Made by a program: the position numbers and the translations under genes. Below, in pieces: positions 24,471 to 33,733 of a stretch of 56,059 nucleotides of DNA. Source of the stretch: Bog-159 sp050011755 (GTDB lineage: Bacteria > Acidobacteriota > Terriglobia > Bryobacterales > Bryobacteraceae). Under the pieces are notes generated by a model that did not search any database, had not been told where the DNA came from, and was given only the letters and a program-made list of their open reading frames with translations. Each line of letters begins with the position of its first letter. The first letter of the stretch is position 1. Location: positions 1 through 56,059 of the forward strand of contig JBEKIM010000002.1 in the NCBI GenBank assembly GCA_050011755.1, read 5' to 3'.

Positions 24471-24478
24471 TTTTCAAT

Positions 24479-24961
24479 ATGACTTTTTCTACTGAGTTGG
24501 AAAACAGGTTCGTCAAGCTGTTGAACAGCTACCCGCCGGGGCGGCAGCGCTCGGCGGTGATTCCCATGCTGCTTTATGCGCAGGATGAGATTGGCTCGGT
24601 CACGCCGGAGTTGATCGAAGAAGTGGCGCGGCGGACGGGAGTGACTCCCCTGCAGGTAGACGAAGTCGTGGGCTATTACTCCATGCTGCACAAGAAGGCG
24701 CTGGGCAAATATCACGTGCAGATCTGCACCAACATCAGTTGTCTGCTGCGGGGTGGCATGGAGCTATGGGAGCATGCCTGCCGGAAGGCCGGCGTGGGCC
24801 ACAAGGAAGTTACAGCCGATGGGCAGATTTCGCTCGAAGAAGTGGAATGTATCGGGGCTTGTTCGTGGGCGCCGGCGGTGCAGGTGAATTACGATTTTCA
24901 CCATTTCGTGACACCCGAGAAACTCGACCGGCTGCTGGACGGCCTGAGGAAGATTCACTAA
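24479..24961 (+). CDS. nuoE: NADH-quinone oxidoreductase subunit E
   Basis: This 160-residue subunit belongs to the NADH-oxidising module. Its [2Fe-2S] ligands are Cys83 and Cys88 (QICTNISCLL) and Cys124 and Cys128 (ECIGACSW). The N-terminal helical part (VIPMLLYAQDEIGSVTPE) is typical. An in-frame codon at 24458 would add seven residues but sits inside the spacer stem, so I chose ATG 24479. It is 4 nt from nuoF. Confidence 0.96.
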   Translation: MTFSTELENRFVKLLNSYPPGRQRSAVIPMLLYAQDEIGSVTPELIEEVARRTGVTPLQVDEVVGYYSMLHKKALGKYHVQICTNISCLLRGGMELWEHACRKAGVGHKEVTADGQISLEEVECIGACSWAPAVQVNYDFHHFVTPEKLDRLLDGLRKIH

Positions 24962-24965
24962 TCCG

Positions 24966-26279
24966 ATGCTCTATAACGAACCGCATCCGCTCGAAACCAG
25001 GGTATTGACCCGCCGCTTTGGCTTGGAGAACTCGGCGTCCATCGATACGTACCTGGCGACGGAAGGCTACCAGGCCTTCGCCAAGGCCGCGGGCATGAAG
25101 CCCGAACAGATCATCGAGGAAGTGAAGATCTCGAATCTACGGGGGCGCGGCGGCGCGGGTTTCCCCACGGGCATGAAGTGGAGTTTCGTGCCGCGCACGT
25201 CGCCCAAACCGAAGTACATCGTGGTGAATGCGGACGAGAGCGAGCCGGGCACTTGCAAGGACCGGCTGCTGATGGAGAACGATCCGCACCAGTTGATCGA
25301 AGGCGCGCTGATGGCGGGCTTGTCGGTGGATGCCCACGCGGGCTACATCTACATCCGCGGCGAGTATCGCTACCTGATCGAGATCATGGATAAGGCCATC
25401 GCGGAGGCCTATGCGCACGGCTACCTGGGCAAGAACATCCGCGGCACGGGCTTCGATTTCGATCTGTACACGCATACCGGCGCGGGCGCTTATGAATGCG
25501 GCGAGGAGTCGGCGCTGCTCGAATCGCTGGAGGGCAAGCGCGGGATTCCGCGCATCCGGCCGCCATTTCCGGCCGTTTCGGGGGCCTTTCAGTGCCCCAC
25601 AATTCTGAATAACGTGGAAACGTATTGTGCGGTGCCGGCGATCATCCGGGACGGCGGCGCGGCTTTCGCGGCGCTGGGAATTCCGAAGGCGGGTGGCACG
25701 AAACTGACCTGCCTCACGGGTCACGTGAATCGTCCGGGCGTTTACGAATTGAAGCTGGGATTTCCGGTGAAGACCATGATCGAGGAAATCGGCGGCGGCA
25801 TTCTGGGCGGCAAGAAACTGAAAGCCTTCATTCCGGGCGGATCGTCGTGTCCGGTGCTGACAGCCGCGGAGTGCGAGGGGTTGACCATGGATTACGATTC
25901 CATGGCCAAAGCCAAGAGCATGTTGGGATCGGGCGGCGTGGTCATCATGCACGAAGACACCTGCATGGTGAAGGCGGCGCTGCGTATTATGCGGTTTTAC
26001 GCGCATGAAAGCTGCGGATGGTGCATCCCGTGCCGCGAGGGCACCACCTGGATCCGCAAGTTGCTGCAGCGGTTTCACGACGGTATGGGGCAGCGCAGCG
26101 ATATCGCGCTGATCGGCGATTTAGCGAAAAACATGCTGGGAAAAACATTCTGCCCGTTGGGGGATGCGGCAGCGCTCCCGACCATCTCGATCGTGGAGAA
26201 GTTTTATCACGAGTTTGAAGATCATTTGAATGGGAAACCGTGCCCGTACGAAGAGGCAGGGCGATTGGTACCGGCGTAA
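24966..26279 (+). CDS. nuoF: NADH-quinone oxidoreductase subunit F
   Basis: This 437-residue subunit binds NADH and FMN: the glycine loop GRGGAGFPTG is at 60-69, the FMN/NADH segment VVNADESEPGTCKDR at about 87-101, and the [4Fe-4S] N3 ligands are Cys350, Cys353, Cys356 (SCGWCIPCREG) and Cys396 (TFCPLGD). It is complete and of normal length. With NuoE and NuoG it makes the electron-input module, so this complex is of the NADH-using kind. Confidence 0.97.
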   Translation: MLYNEPHPLETRVLTRRFGLENSASIDTYLATEGYQAFAKAAGMKPEQIIEEVKISNLRGRGGAGFPTGMKWSFVPRTSPKPKYIVVNADESEPGTCKDRLLMENDPHQLIEGALMAGLSVDAHAGYIYIRGEYRYLIEIMDKAIAEAYAHGYLGKNIRGTGFDFDLYTHTGAGAYECGEESALLESLEGKRGIPRIRPPFPAVSGAFQCPTILNNVETYCAVPAIIRDGGAAFAALGIPKAGGTKLTCLTGHVNRPGVYELKLGFPVKTMIEEIGGGILGGKKLKAFIPGGSSCPVLTAAECEGLTMDYDSMAKAKSMLGSGGVVIMHEDTCMVKAALRIMRFYAHESCGWCIPCREGTTWIRKLLQRFHDGMGQRSDIALIGDLAKNMLGKTFCPLGDAAALPTISIVEKFYHEFEDHLNGKPCPYEEAGRLVPA

Positions 26280-26281
26280 AG

Positions 26282-28339
26282 ATGGCTGACCTGGTAAATC
26301 TCACGATTGACGGGAGGGCCATCCAGGCCGCGCCCGGGACGCTGGTCATCGACGCCGCCAAGCGCTCAGGCATCGAAGTGCCGGCCTTCTGCTATTACGA
26401 AGGGCTGACGCTGCAAGCCGCCTGCCGCATGTGCCTGGTGGAAGTGGAGAAAATGCCGAAGCTGATGACGGCATGCACGCTGCCGGTGGCTGAAGGGATG
26501 GTGGTGCGGACCGAGACGCCGCCCGTGGTGGCCGCGCGCAAATCCATGCTGGAGTTCCTGCTGGCCAACCATCCGCTGGATTGTCCGGTCTGCGATAAGG
26601 GCGGCGAGTGCGAACTGCAGGACATGACCTTCCGCTACGGCGCGGGCGAGAGCCGTTTCACCGAGATGAAGGTCCACGTAGACGAAAAACAATTTTCGCC
26701 AGTGGTGTTCTTCGATAATCCGCGCTGCATCCTGTGCTACCGGTGCGTGCGCATCTGCAACGAAGGCATGGGAGTAGGCGCGCTGGGCGTGATCAATCGC
26801 GGCGTGGTTTCGGAGATCGCGCCGAATCAAGGCGATCATCTGGAGTGCGACGAGTGCGGCATGTGTATCGACATCTGCCCCGTGGGCGCGCTCACCAGCG
26901 GCATTTACCGCTATCAGACGCGGCCGTGGGAGATGACCCACGTGGGCACGATTTGCACGCATTGCTCGAACGGCTGCAAAACCACCCTGGGCGTGCGCAA
27001 CGATGAAATCATCCGCGGCAACAATCGCGACCGGTCGGGGATCAACGGCGAATTCCTGTGCATCAAGGGTCGCTATGCTTTCGATTTCTACAATCATCCG
27101 GAGCGTGTGCTGGCGCCGCTGCTGCGGGTGAACGGAGAGTTGCAGGAAGTGCCGTGGTCGAAGGCGCTCGAAACCGTGGCGGCGAAGTTCAACGAAGTGC
27201 GCGGTAGGGGTGGCAAATTCGGCATCGTCGGTTCCACCCACACCACCAACGAAGAGAATTACTATTTGCAGAAATTCGCGCGCAAGGTGCTGGGAACGGG
27301 AAATATCGATCATCATCGCTCGGGCGATGTGCCGGCGCTGCTCGACGCCTTAAGCGGCAAGACGGGAAAACTGGCTACGGCGGCGGATTTGTACCAGAAG
27401 AAGGCGGTGCTGGCGATCGGCGGGGACCTGGCACTAGAGCAGCCGCTCCTGTCGTTCCAGATTCGCGCTAATTACCGGCATCACCAGGCGCGCGTTTACG
27501 TGGTGACCACCGGGCCGGTGCGCGAGGATAAGTATGCGGCGGCCAGCGTGCGCGTCGCGCCGGGCGGCGAATTGGATGCGGTGGAATCGCTGCGCGACCG
27601 CCTGAGAGCCGAGCCGGAACTGGTCATCGTCTTCAGCGACGCCATCAAGGGCGAGGACGTGGGGCGGTTGGTGGATTTTGGCGAATCGCTGGGCATTCCG
27701 GTGCAGTATTGTTGCCTGGTGGATGACTCGAATTCCCGCGGCGCGGTGGATATGGGTCTGCTACCCGACGCCGGCGGCATGGCGCTGCCCGAGATCGTGG
27801 TGGCGGCAGATCTGGATGTGCTGTGGGTGGTGGGAGCCAATCCGCTTCGCGAAGCGGGCCAGGATGCGAAGGCCGGGAGCCGGTTCGTGGTGGTCCAGGA
27901 CCTGTTCCTGACGGAGACCGCCCAGATTGCGGACGTGATTTTCCCGGCTGCATCGGCCTATGAAAAGAACGGCACCGTTACCAATGTCTGCGGGGAAGTG
28001 CAGAGGCTGGCGAAAGCCGTAGGGGCGATGGGCGCCAAGCCCGACCTTGAGATTATGGGGCTTTTGGCCCGCGAAATGGGCGTAGCCGCCGAACTGGGCC
28101 CCTGGGTTCCGGATGCCGTTTTCGCCGAGATCCGGAAGAACGTGCGTGGATACGACGTCCCGCTGCCGGTGCTGGAGATGGGCGGCGCGGCACAGACGGC
28201 GGCTTTGAACGGCCGCGTACCGCTCGATGGACGGCCCGAATTAATTCGTTCCGCGCACGATAATCTTTTCACTTCCGGCACGCTAGGGCGCTATTCTAAA
28301 GTACTGAACTCCGTGGTGGAGAGCCACGGCACTCGATAA
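26282..28339 (+). CDS. nuoG: NADH-quinone oxidoreductase subunit G
   Basis: This 685-residue subunit starts with a [2Fe-2S] domain (Cys37, Cys48, Cys51, Cys65), then the His-ligated cluster site HPLDCPVCDKGGEC (His97, Cys101, Cys104, Cys110), and two [4Fe-4S] motifs (CILCYRCVRIC and CDECGMCIDICPVG). A molybdopterin-oxidoreductase-like fold follows from about residue 220. A CTHCSNGC motif at the start of that part suggests the extra N7-type cluster found in some bacteria. The ATG at 26282 lies 2 nt after the nuoF stop. Confidence 0.96.
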   Translation: MADLVNLTIDGRAIQAAPGTLVIDAAKRSGIEVPAFCYYEGLTLQAACRMCLVEVEKMPKLMTACTLPVAEGMVVRTETPPVVAARKSMLEFLLANHPLDCPVCDKGGECELQDMTFRYGAGESRFTEMKVHVDEKQFSPVVFFDNPRCILCYRCVRICNEGMGVGALGVINRGVVSEIAPNQGDHLECDECGMCIDICPVGALTSGIYRYQTRPWEMTHVGTICTHCSNGCKTTLGVRNDEIIRGNNRDRSGINGEFLCIKGRYAFDFYNHPERVLAPLLRVNGELQEVPWSKALETVAAKFNEVRGRGGKFGIVGSTHTTNEENYYLQKFARKVLGTGNIDHHRSGDVPALLDALSGKTGKLATAADLYQKKAVLAIGGDLALEQPLLSFQIRANYRHHQARVYVVTTGPVREDKYAAASVRVAPGGELDAVESLRDRLRAEPELVIVFSDAIKGEDVGRLVDFGESLGIPVQYCCLVDDSNSRGAVDMGLLPDAGGMALPEIVVAADLDVLWVVGANPLREAGQDAKAGSRFVVVQDLFLTETAQIADVIFPAASAYEKNGTVTNVCGEVQRLAKAVGAMGAKPDLEIMGLLAREMGVAAELGPWVPDAVFAEIRKNVRGYDVPLPVLEMGGAAQTAALNGRVPLDGRPELIRSAHDNLFTSGTLGRYSKVLNSVVESHGTR

Positions 28340-29530
28340 ATGAACTTCTTCCTGCTGAGCCTGATCAAGGCTGCGGTGGTGGCGTTTGTTCTACTCACCA
28401 CCCTGGCGTACCTGCAATGGGTTGAACGCAAGGTCATCGCACACATCCAAGTGCGCATGGGGCCTTCGCGTGTGGGTCCGCACGGGCTTTTGCAGCCGCT
28501 GGCAGACGTCATCAAGCTGATCACCAAGGAAGATCTGATTCCGCCCTACGTGAATAAGCTGCTCTACCTGGCGGCGCCGTTTTTCGCGGTCACCATGGCG
28601 CTGCTGTCGATTTCCGTAATTCCCTTTGGCGCGGAGATTCACGTGTTTGGCGGCACCACCTGGATGCAGTTGGCCGACCTGAATATCGGCATCCTGTTCG
28701 TGCTGGCGGTTTCGTCGGTGAGCGTTTACGGCATCGCGCTGGCCGGGTGGGCTTCGAACAACAAATATTCCCTGATGGGCGGCCTGCGCAGCTCGGCGCA
28801 GATGATCAGCTACGAATTGCCGCTGAGCATGGCGGTGGCCGCGCCGCTGCTGCTGGCGAATACGCTCAGCCTGCGCCACATCGTGGAAGGGCAGGCGGGG
28901 TACTATCTGGGCTTCATCCCACGCTGGAGCGTCATCCAGACGCCCATGCCGCAGATCTTCAGCTTCATCATTTTCCTGATCGCGGCGTTCGCCGAAACCA
29001 ACCGCGTGCCGTTCGATCTGCCGGAAGCCGAGAACGAACTGGTGGCCGGATTTCATACCGAATACAGCAGCATGAAGTTTGCGTCGTTTTTCATGGCCGA
29101 ATATTCCAATATGGTGACGGTCTGCTCCATCACGACCACCCTGTTCCTGGGCGGATGGCTGCCGCTCTGGCCGGCATCGGCGGGATCCAATTTCGTGCCT
29201 GCGACCGTGTTCGTTCTGGCCGGCGCCGTCGCCTTGTATCACGGGCTGAATCCGGCGCGCAGAATGGACCGTCTGACGCTGCCGGTGGTCGCGGTAGTCT
29301 TCTTCCTGATAGCGGTAATTTTTCTGATTCCGGCGCTGCAGGGAGCGTTGCTGCCGCTGTTCTGGTTCGCGGCCAAGACGGGCGCGCTGCTGTTTCTATT
29401 CATCTGGATTCGCGGCACGCTGCCGCGTTTCCGGTACGATCAACTGATGGCCTTCGCGTGGAAGTTCATGTTCCCGGTGGCCGTCCTTAACCTGCTGGTC
29501 ACCGGACTCATGGTGGCGCTGTTCTCCTGA
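28340..29530 (+). CDS. nuoH: NADH-quinone oxidoreductase subunit H
   Basis: This 396-residue membrane subunit has about eight helices and links the quinone site to the proton channels. Conserved segments are YLQWVERKVIAHIQVRMGPS and AFAETNRVPFDLPEAENELV. The start codon directly follows the nuoG stop. The next gene is nuoJ; nuoI, which usually sits between them, is missing. Confidence 0.97.
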   Translation: MNFFLLSLIKAAVVAFVLLTTLAYLQWVERKVIAHIQVRMGPSRVGPHGLLQPLADVIKLITKEDLIPPYVNKLLYLAAPFFAVTMALLSISVIPFGAEIHVFGGTTWMQLADLNIGILFVLAVSSVSVYGIALAGWASNNKYSLMGGLRSSAQMISYELPLSMAVAAPLLLANTLSLRHIVEGQAGYYLGFIPRWSVIQTPMPQIFSFIIFLIAAFAETNRVPFDLPEAENELVAGFHTEYSSMKFASFFMAEYSNMVTVCSITTTLFLGGWLPLWPASAGSNFVPATVFVLAGAVALYHGLNPARRMDRLTLPVVAVVFFLIAVIFLIPALQGALLPLFWFAAKTGALLFLFIWIRGTLPRFRYDQLMAFAWKFMFPVAVLNLLVTGLMVALFS

Positions 29531-29543
29531 GCGGGCACTGAAA

Positions 29544-30044
29544 ATGGACGTCATCCTCTTCCTCATCTTCGCGGCGATTGCAGTCATCTGCGGCTTCAAC
29601 GTGGTGGTGCAGTCGCATCCGATTTCGAGCGCTATCTCGCTGATCGGCGTGATGGGATCGCTGGCCGTGCTGTACCTGCTGCTGGGCGCCGAATTCCTCG
29701 CCGCGGCGCAGGTGATCGTGTACGCCGGCGCCATCATGGTGCTGTTCGTTTTCGTCATCATGCTGCTGAATGCCGGCGCGGAGATTCGCAAAGGCCGTTC
29801 GCTGCTGGCGCAGGTGCTGGGGATTCCGATGCTGTTCACTTTCCTGGGGTTGATGGCGTTCTTCACCAGGAACATGTTTCCCGGCGCCCCCGATGTGCAT
29901 TTCGGCGGATTCCGGCACGGCACGGCGCTGGACGTCGGGCGCGCCCTGTTCACGCAATACCTGTTGCCGTTCGAAGTGGTTTCGGTGCTGATCCTGATCG
30001 CCATTGTGGGCGCCGTGGTGCTGGCGCAAAAGGAGATGGAGTAA
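29544..30044 (+). CDS. nuoJ: NADH-quinone oxidoreductase subunit J
   Basis: This 166-residue membrane subunit has five helices. The mid-membrane pi-bulge helix is seen in AAAQVIVYAGAIMVLFVFVI. It begins 13 nt after nuoH with no nuoI between. It takes part in coupling quinone reduction to proton movement. Confidence 0.95.
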   Translation: MDVILFLIFAAIAVICGFNVVVQSHPISSAISLIGVMGSLAVLYLLLGAEFLAAAQVIVYAGAIMVLFVFVIMLLNAGAEIRKGRSLLAQVLGIPMLFTFLGLMAFFTRNMFPGAPDVHFGGFRHGTALDVGRALFTQYLLPFEVVSVLILIAIVGAVVLAQKEME

Positions 30045-30045
30045 C

Positions 30046-30357
30046 ATGTCCGCCGGCGTGCCGATTTCCTGGTACCTGATCCTCAGCGCGGTATTGTTTA
30101 CCTTGGGCGTGGCCGGATTCCTGCTGCGCCGCAATGTGATCACAGTGTTCATGTCGATCGAGCTGATGCTGAACGCGGTGAACCTGAGCTTCATCACGTT
30201 CTCTTACCAGTTGAAACAGGTGAATGGGCATATTTTCAGCTTTTTCGTGATGGTGGTGGCGGCGGCTGAAGCGGCCGTGGGGCTGGCGATTATCCTGACG
30301 GTGTTCAAGAATCGCTCGACCTTGAATATCGATGACGTCAGTTCGATGAAAAACTAA
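30046..30357 (+). CDS. nuoK: NADH-quinone oxidoreductase subunit K
   Basis: This 103-residue subunit has three membrane helices with buried Glu residues in MSIELMLNAVNL and VAAAEAAVGLAII. The start ATG 30046 overlaps no neighbour but follows the nuoJ stop by one base; a longer frame from 30004 is an overlap with nuoJ. The stop overlaps the nuoL start by one base. Confidence 0.95.
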   Translation: MSAGVPISWYLILSAVLFTLGVAGFLLRRNVITVFMSIELMLNAVNLSFITFSYQLKQVNGHIFSFFVMVVAAAEAAVGLAIILTVFKNRSTLNIDDVSSMKN

Positions 30358-32195
30358 TGCAACTCTGGCTCATTCCCGTCTTCCCTCTGGCCGGGTTCCT
30401 GCTCAACGGGGTCTTTGGGCGGCGCTTCTCGAAAGCCGCGGTCAACGCAATTGCCATTGGCTCGGTGCTGCTCTCGTTCTGCTGGGTGGTGAAAACATTA
30501 CTCGGGCTCGGCGATTTGAATGCCGCGCACACCGAGCAATATTTCACCTGGATTCAAAGCGGCAGCCTGAACATCGGCTGGGATTTCACCGTGGACCGGC
30601 TGACCGCCGTGATGCTACTGGTGGTCACCGGCGTCGGCTCCCTGATCCATATATACTCCATCGGCTACATGGCGCACGAGGGTGGATATTACCGCTTCTT
30701 CGCCTATCTGAACCTGTTCATGTTCTTCATGCTCACGCTGGTGCTGGCCGCCAACTACCTGGTGATGTTCGTGGGCTGGGAAGGCGTGGGATTGTGCAGC
30801 TATTTGCTGATCGGGTTCTACTTCGACAAGAAGTTCGCCACCGATGCCGGCAACAAGGCGTTCATCGTGAACCGGATCGGCGATTTCGGTTTCTCGCTGG
30901 CGATGTTCCTGATCGTCGTGAATTTCGGATCGCTCGATTTCGGCACCGTATTCACTTCGGTGACGGGTAAATCGGAAGCCACCCTCACCGCCATCGCGTT
31001 TCTTTTGCTGGTAGGCGCTTGCGGCAAGTCCGCGCAGATTCCCCTCTACGTATGGCTGCCGGACGCCATGGCCGGTCCGACGCCGGTATCCGCGCTGATC
31101 CACGCCGCCACCATGGTGACGGCTGGCGTATATATGGTGGCTCGCTCGGCCGCGATTTACACGCACGCGCCGGCGGCCATGGAAGCGGTGGCGATTATCG
31201 GATTGGCCACGGCGTTCTTCGCGGCCACCATCGGACTGGCGCAGAACGATATCAAGAAAGTGTTCGCGTATTCCACCGTTTCGCAGCTTGGATATATGTT
31301 TCTGGGCGCGGGAGTGGGCGCGTTTTCGGCGGGCATCTATCATCTGGTGACGCATGCATTCTTCAAGGCGCTGCTCTTCCTGGGCGCGGGCAGTGTGATT
31401 CACGCGTTGGGCGGCGAGCAGGATGTGCGCAATATGGGCGGGCTGCGGAAGAAGATTCCGTGGACATTCTGGACCATGATCTGCGCCAGCGTAGCTATCG
31501 CGGGCGTGCCGCCGTTTGCGGGATTTTATAGCAAGGACGCCATTCTGGCGGCGGCCGACCAGCACGCGCCGTGGATGTACTGGGTAGGCGTGATCACGGC
31601 GGGCATGACTGCCTTCTACGTTTTCCGCGCGATTTTCCTGGCATTCTTTGGCGAGTATCGGGGCAAGGCCCATCCGCATGAATCGCCCTTGGCGATGATC
31701 GGACCGCTGGTGGTGCTGGCCGCGTTGTCGCTGGCAGGCGGTAAGCTATTCAACATCCCCGAGTTCCTGGCGCCTCTGTTTCCGCTGGCCAAGGAGACGG
31801 GCGACATCGGCCCGGTGATTATCTCGGTGGCCTTCGGCTTCGCCGGGATTGGCCTGGCGGCGCTCTTTTATCTCTTCAAGCCGGGTTTGCCGGATCAGAT
31901 CGTGGCCACTTTCGGCGGCCTCTATAAGCTGGTTTACAACAAATATTTCGTGGATGAGATTTACGATGCGGTGGTGGTGAATCCGGTGGTCGGCGGGTCG
32001 CGCGAAGTGTTATGGAAAGGCGTGGACGCCGCCATTATCGATGGGGCGGTCAATGGCGTAGGCAGCCAGGCGCGCGGGATTGGCGGCGTGCTGAAGCGGC
32101 TGCAATCCGGCAATATTCGGAGCTACGCGGCCTGGGTATTGCTTGGCAGCGTAGTGCTGCTGCTGGTGATGGGCGTAATGGGAGGCCTGCGATGA
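30357..32195 (+). CDS. nuoL: NADH-quinone oxidoreductase subunit L
   Basis: This 612-residue antiporter-like proton-pumping subunit includes the channel Glu in LVMFVGWEGVGLCSYLLIGF and the Lys-bearing segment QIPLYVWLPDAMAGPTPVSA. The long lateral helix at the C-terminus is present. It begins at the last base of the nuoK stop and ends overlapping nuoM (ATGA), a sign of translational coupling. Confidence 0.97.
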   Translation: MQLWLIPVFPLAGFLLNGVFGRRFSKAAVNAIAIGSVLLSFCWVVKTLLGLGDLNAAHTEQYFTWIQSGSLNIGWDFTVDRLTAVMLLVVTGVGSLIHIYSIGYMAHEGGYYRFFAYLNLFMFFMLTLVLAANYLVMFVGWEGVGLCSYLLIGFYFDKKFATDAGNKAFIVNRIGDFGFSLAMFLIVVNFGSLDFGTVFTSVTGKSEATLTAIAFLLLVGACGKSAQIPLYVWLPDAMAGPTPVSALIHAATMVTAGVYMVARSAAIYTHAPAAMEAVAIIGLATAFFAATIGLAQNDIKKVFAYSTVSQLGYMFLGAGVGAFSAGIYHLVTHAFFKALLFLGAGSVIHALGGEQDVRNMGGLRKKIPWTFWTMICASVAIAGVPPFAGFYSKDAILAAADQHAPWMYWVGVITAGMTAFYVFRAIFLAFFGEYRGKAHPHESPLAMIGPLVVLAALSLAGGKLFNIPEFLAPLFPLAKETGDIGPVIISVAFGFAGIGLAALFYLFKPGLPDQIVATFGGLYKLVYNKYFVDEIYDAVVVNPVVGGSREVLWKGVDAAIIDGAVNGVGSQARGIGGVLKRLQSGNIRSYAAWVLLGSVVLLLVMGVMGGLR

Positions 32196-33733
32196 ATCTG
32201 CTCGACATCGTTTTAGCCATCCCGCTGGTGGGCTTCCTAGCCGTGCTGCTGGTGCCGCGCGCGGCGGAAGGCGCGATCCGCGCGACCGCGCTGGCTTTTT
32301 CGCTGGTGGCGTTCGCCGCTTCGCTGGGCCTGGCATTCCAATACGAGACCATCCGTCCGGGCGAGCAATTCGTCACCGACATCGTCTGGGTGACGTCGCC
32401 CAACATCCACTACCACGTTTCGCTCGACGGACTCAGCCTCTGGCTGCTGATCCTGGCAACTTTCCTGACGCCCATCTGTATCGCGATCTCCTGGAAGTCG
32501 ATCCAGAGCCGCAGCAAAGAATTCTTCGCTTTCATGCTGCTGCTGGAATTCGGACTGACCGGCGTATTCGCGGCGCAGGACCTGTTCCTGTTCTACGTGT
32601 TCTGGGAAGTCTCGCTGGTCCCCATGTATTTCCTGATTGGCATCTGGGGCCACGAACGGCGCATTTATGCGGCGGTCAAATTCTTCCTGTACACCATGGC
32701 CGCTTCGGTGCTGATGCTGACCGCCATCATCTACGTTTATAACCACACCGGCACTTTCAACTATCCGGACATCCTGGCTATGCTGGCGAGCGGCAAGGTG
32801 GAGTTCAGCCCCTACCAGCAGATGCTGCTCTTCCTGGCATTCTTTCTGGCTTTCGCGGTGAAGGTGCCGATCTTTCCGCTGCACACCTGGCTGCCGGACG
32901 CGCACGTGGAAGCTCCCACGGCCGGTTCGGTGATGCTGGCGTCCGTGATGCTGAAAATGGGCACGTATGGGCTGGTGCGATTCTGCCTGCCCATGTTTCC
33001 GAGCGCGGCGCGCGCTTGCGCACCCTGGATCGTGGTGCTGGCCATTATCGGGATCGTTTACGGGGCGCTGGTCGCCATGGTGCAGCCGAACATGAAGAAA
33101 CTGGTGGCCTATTCGTCGGTCAGCCACCTCGGCTTCGTGGTCCTGGGTATTTTCTCGTTCACGCAGATCGGCATGGATGGCGCGGTGTACCAGATGCTGA
33201 ATCACGGGATCTCGACCGGCGCGCTGTTCGTGCTGGTGGGCTACCTGTACGACCGGCGGCATTCGCTCGCGATCGCGGATTATGGCGGCGTGGCCAAGGT
33301 GGCGCCGTGGCTTTCGACGGCCTTCATGATTACCATGCTGGCCAGCATCGGATTGCCCATGCTCAACAACTTCGTAGGCGAATTCCTAGTGCTGCAGGGC
33401 TCGGCGCAAGCCAATTTCCACTGGACCATATTCGCCTCCATCGGCGTGATCCTGTCGGCCTGTTACATGCTGTGGCTTTACCAGCGCGTGTTTTACGGCG
33501 AGACGCCCGATGAGGTACGGCATCACATCTTCGACCTGACGGGGCGCGAGTGGGCGGCCATCGTACCGCTGATCGCCATGATGGTCTGGATGGGCATGTA
33601 TTCGCAATCGTTCCTGCCGGCCGTGCGGAAGACCACGGCGCGGATTCTGGATCAGACCCACGTGAACGTACAGATCCGGGTGCAGTCGCCCCCGGTTCGC
33701 GCGATCTCCGCCGAGGTGGCCCATGCCCGTTAG
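32192..33733 (+). CDS. nuoM: NADH-quinone oxidoreductase subunit M
   Basis: This 513-residue antiporter-like subunit has conserved motifs LFLFYVFWEVSLVPMYFLIG and FPLHTWLPDAHVEAPTAGSV. The real start is ATG 32192, which overlaps the nuoL stop by 4 nt; an upstream in-frame ATG at 32012 would lie inside nuoL. The end overlaps nuoN by 11 nt. Confidence 0.97.
   Translation: MNLLDIVLAIPLVGFLAVLLVPRAAEGAIRATALAFSLVAFAASLGLAFQYETIRPGEQFVTDIVWVTSPNIHYHVSLDGLSLWLLILATFLTPICIAISWKSIQSRSKEFFAFMLLLEFGLTGVFAAQDLFLFYVFWEVSLVPMYFLIGIWGHERRIYAAVKFFLYTMAASVLMLTAIIYVYNHTGTFNYPDILAMLASGKVEFSPYQQMLLFLAFFLAFAVKVPIFPLHTWLPDAHVEAPTAGSVMLASVMLKMGTYGLVRFCLPMFPSAARACAPWIVVLAIIGIVYGALVAMVQPNMKKLVAYSSVSHLGFVVLGIFSFTQIGMDGAVYQMLNHGISTGALFVLVGYLYDRRHSLAIADYGGVAKVAPWLSTAFMITMLASIGLPMLNNFVGEFLVLQGSAQANFHWTIFASIGVILSACYMLWLYQRVFYGETPDEVRHHIFDLTGREWAAIVPLIAMMVWMGMYSQSFLPAVRKTTARILDQTHVNVQIRVQSPPVRAISAEVAHAR

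Noticed and set aside
24388..24478. True intrinsic terminator between nuoD and nuoE
   Set aside because: The loop is 38 nt and the T run is only four, weaker than expected for a terminator, and the operon continues.
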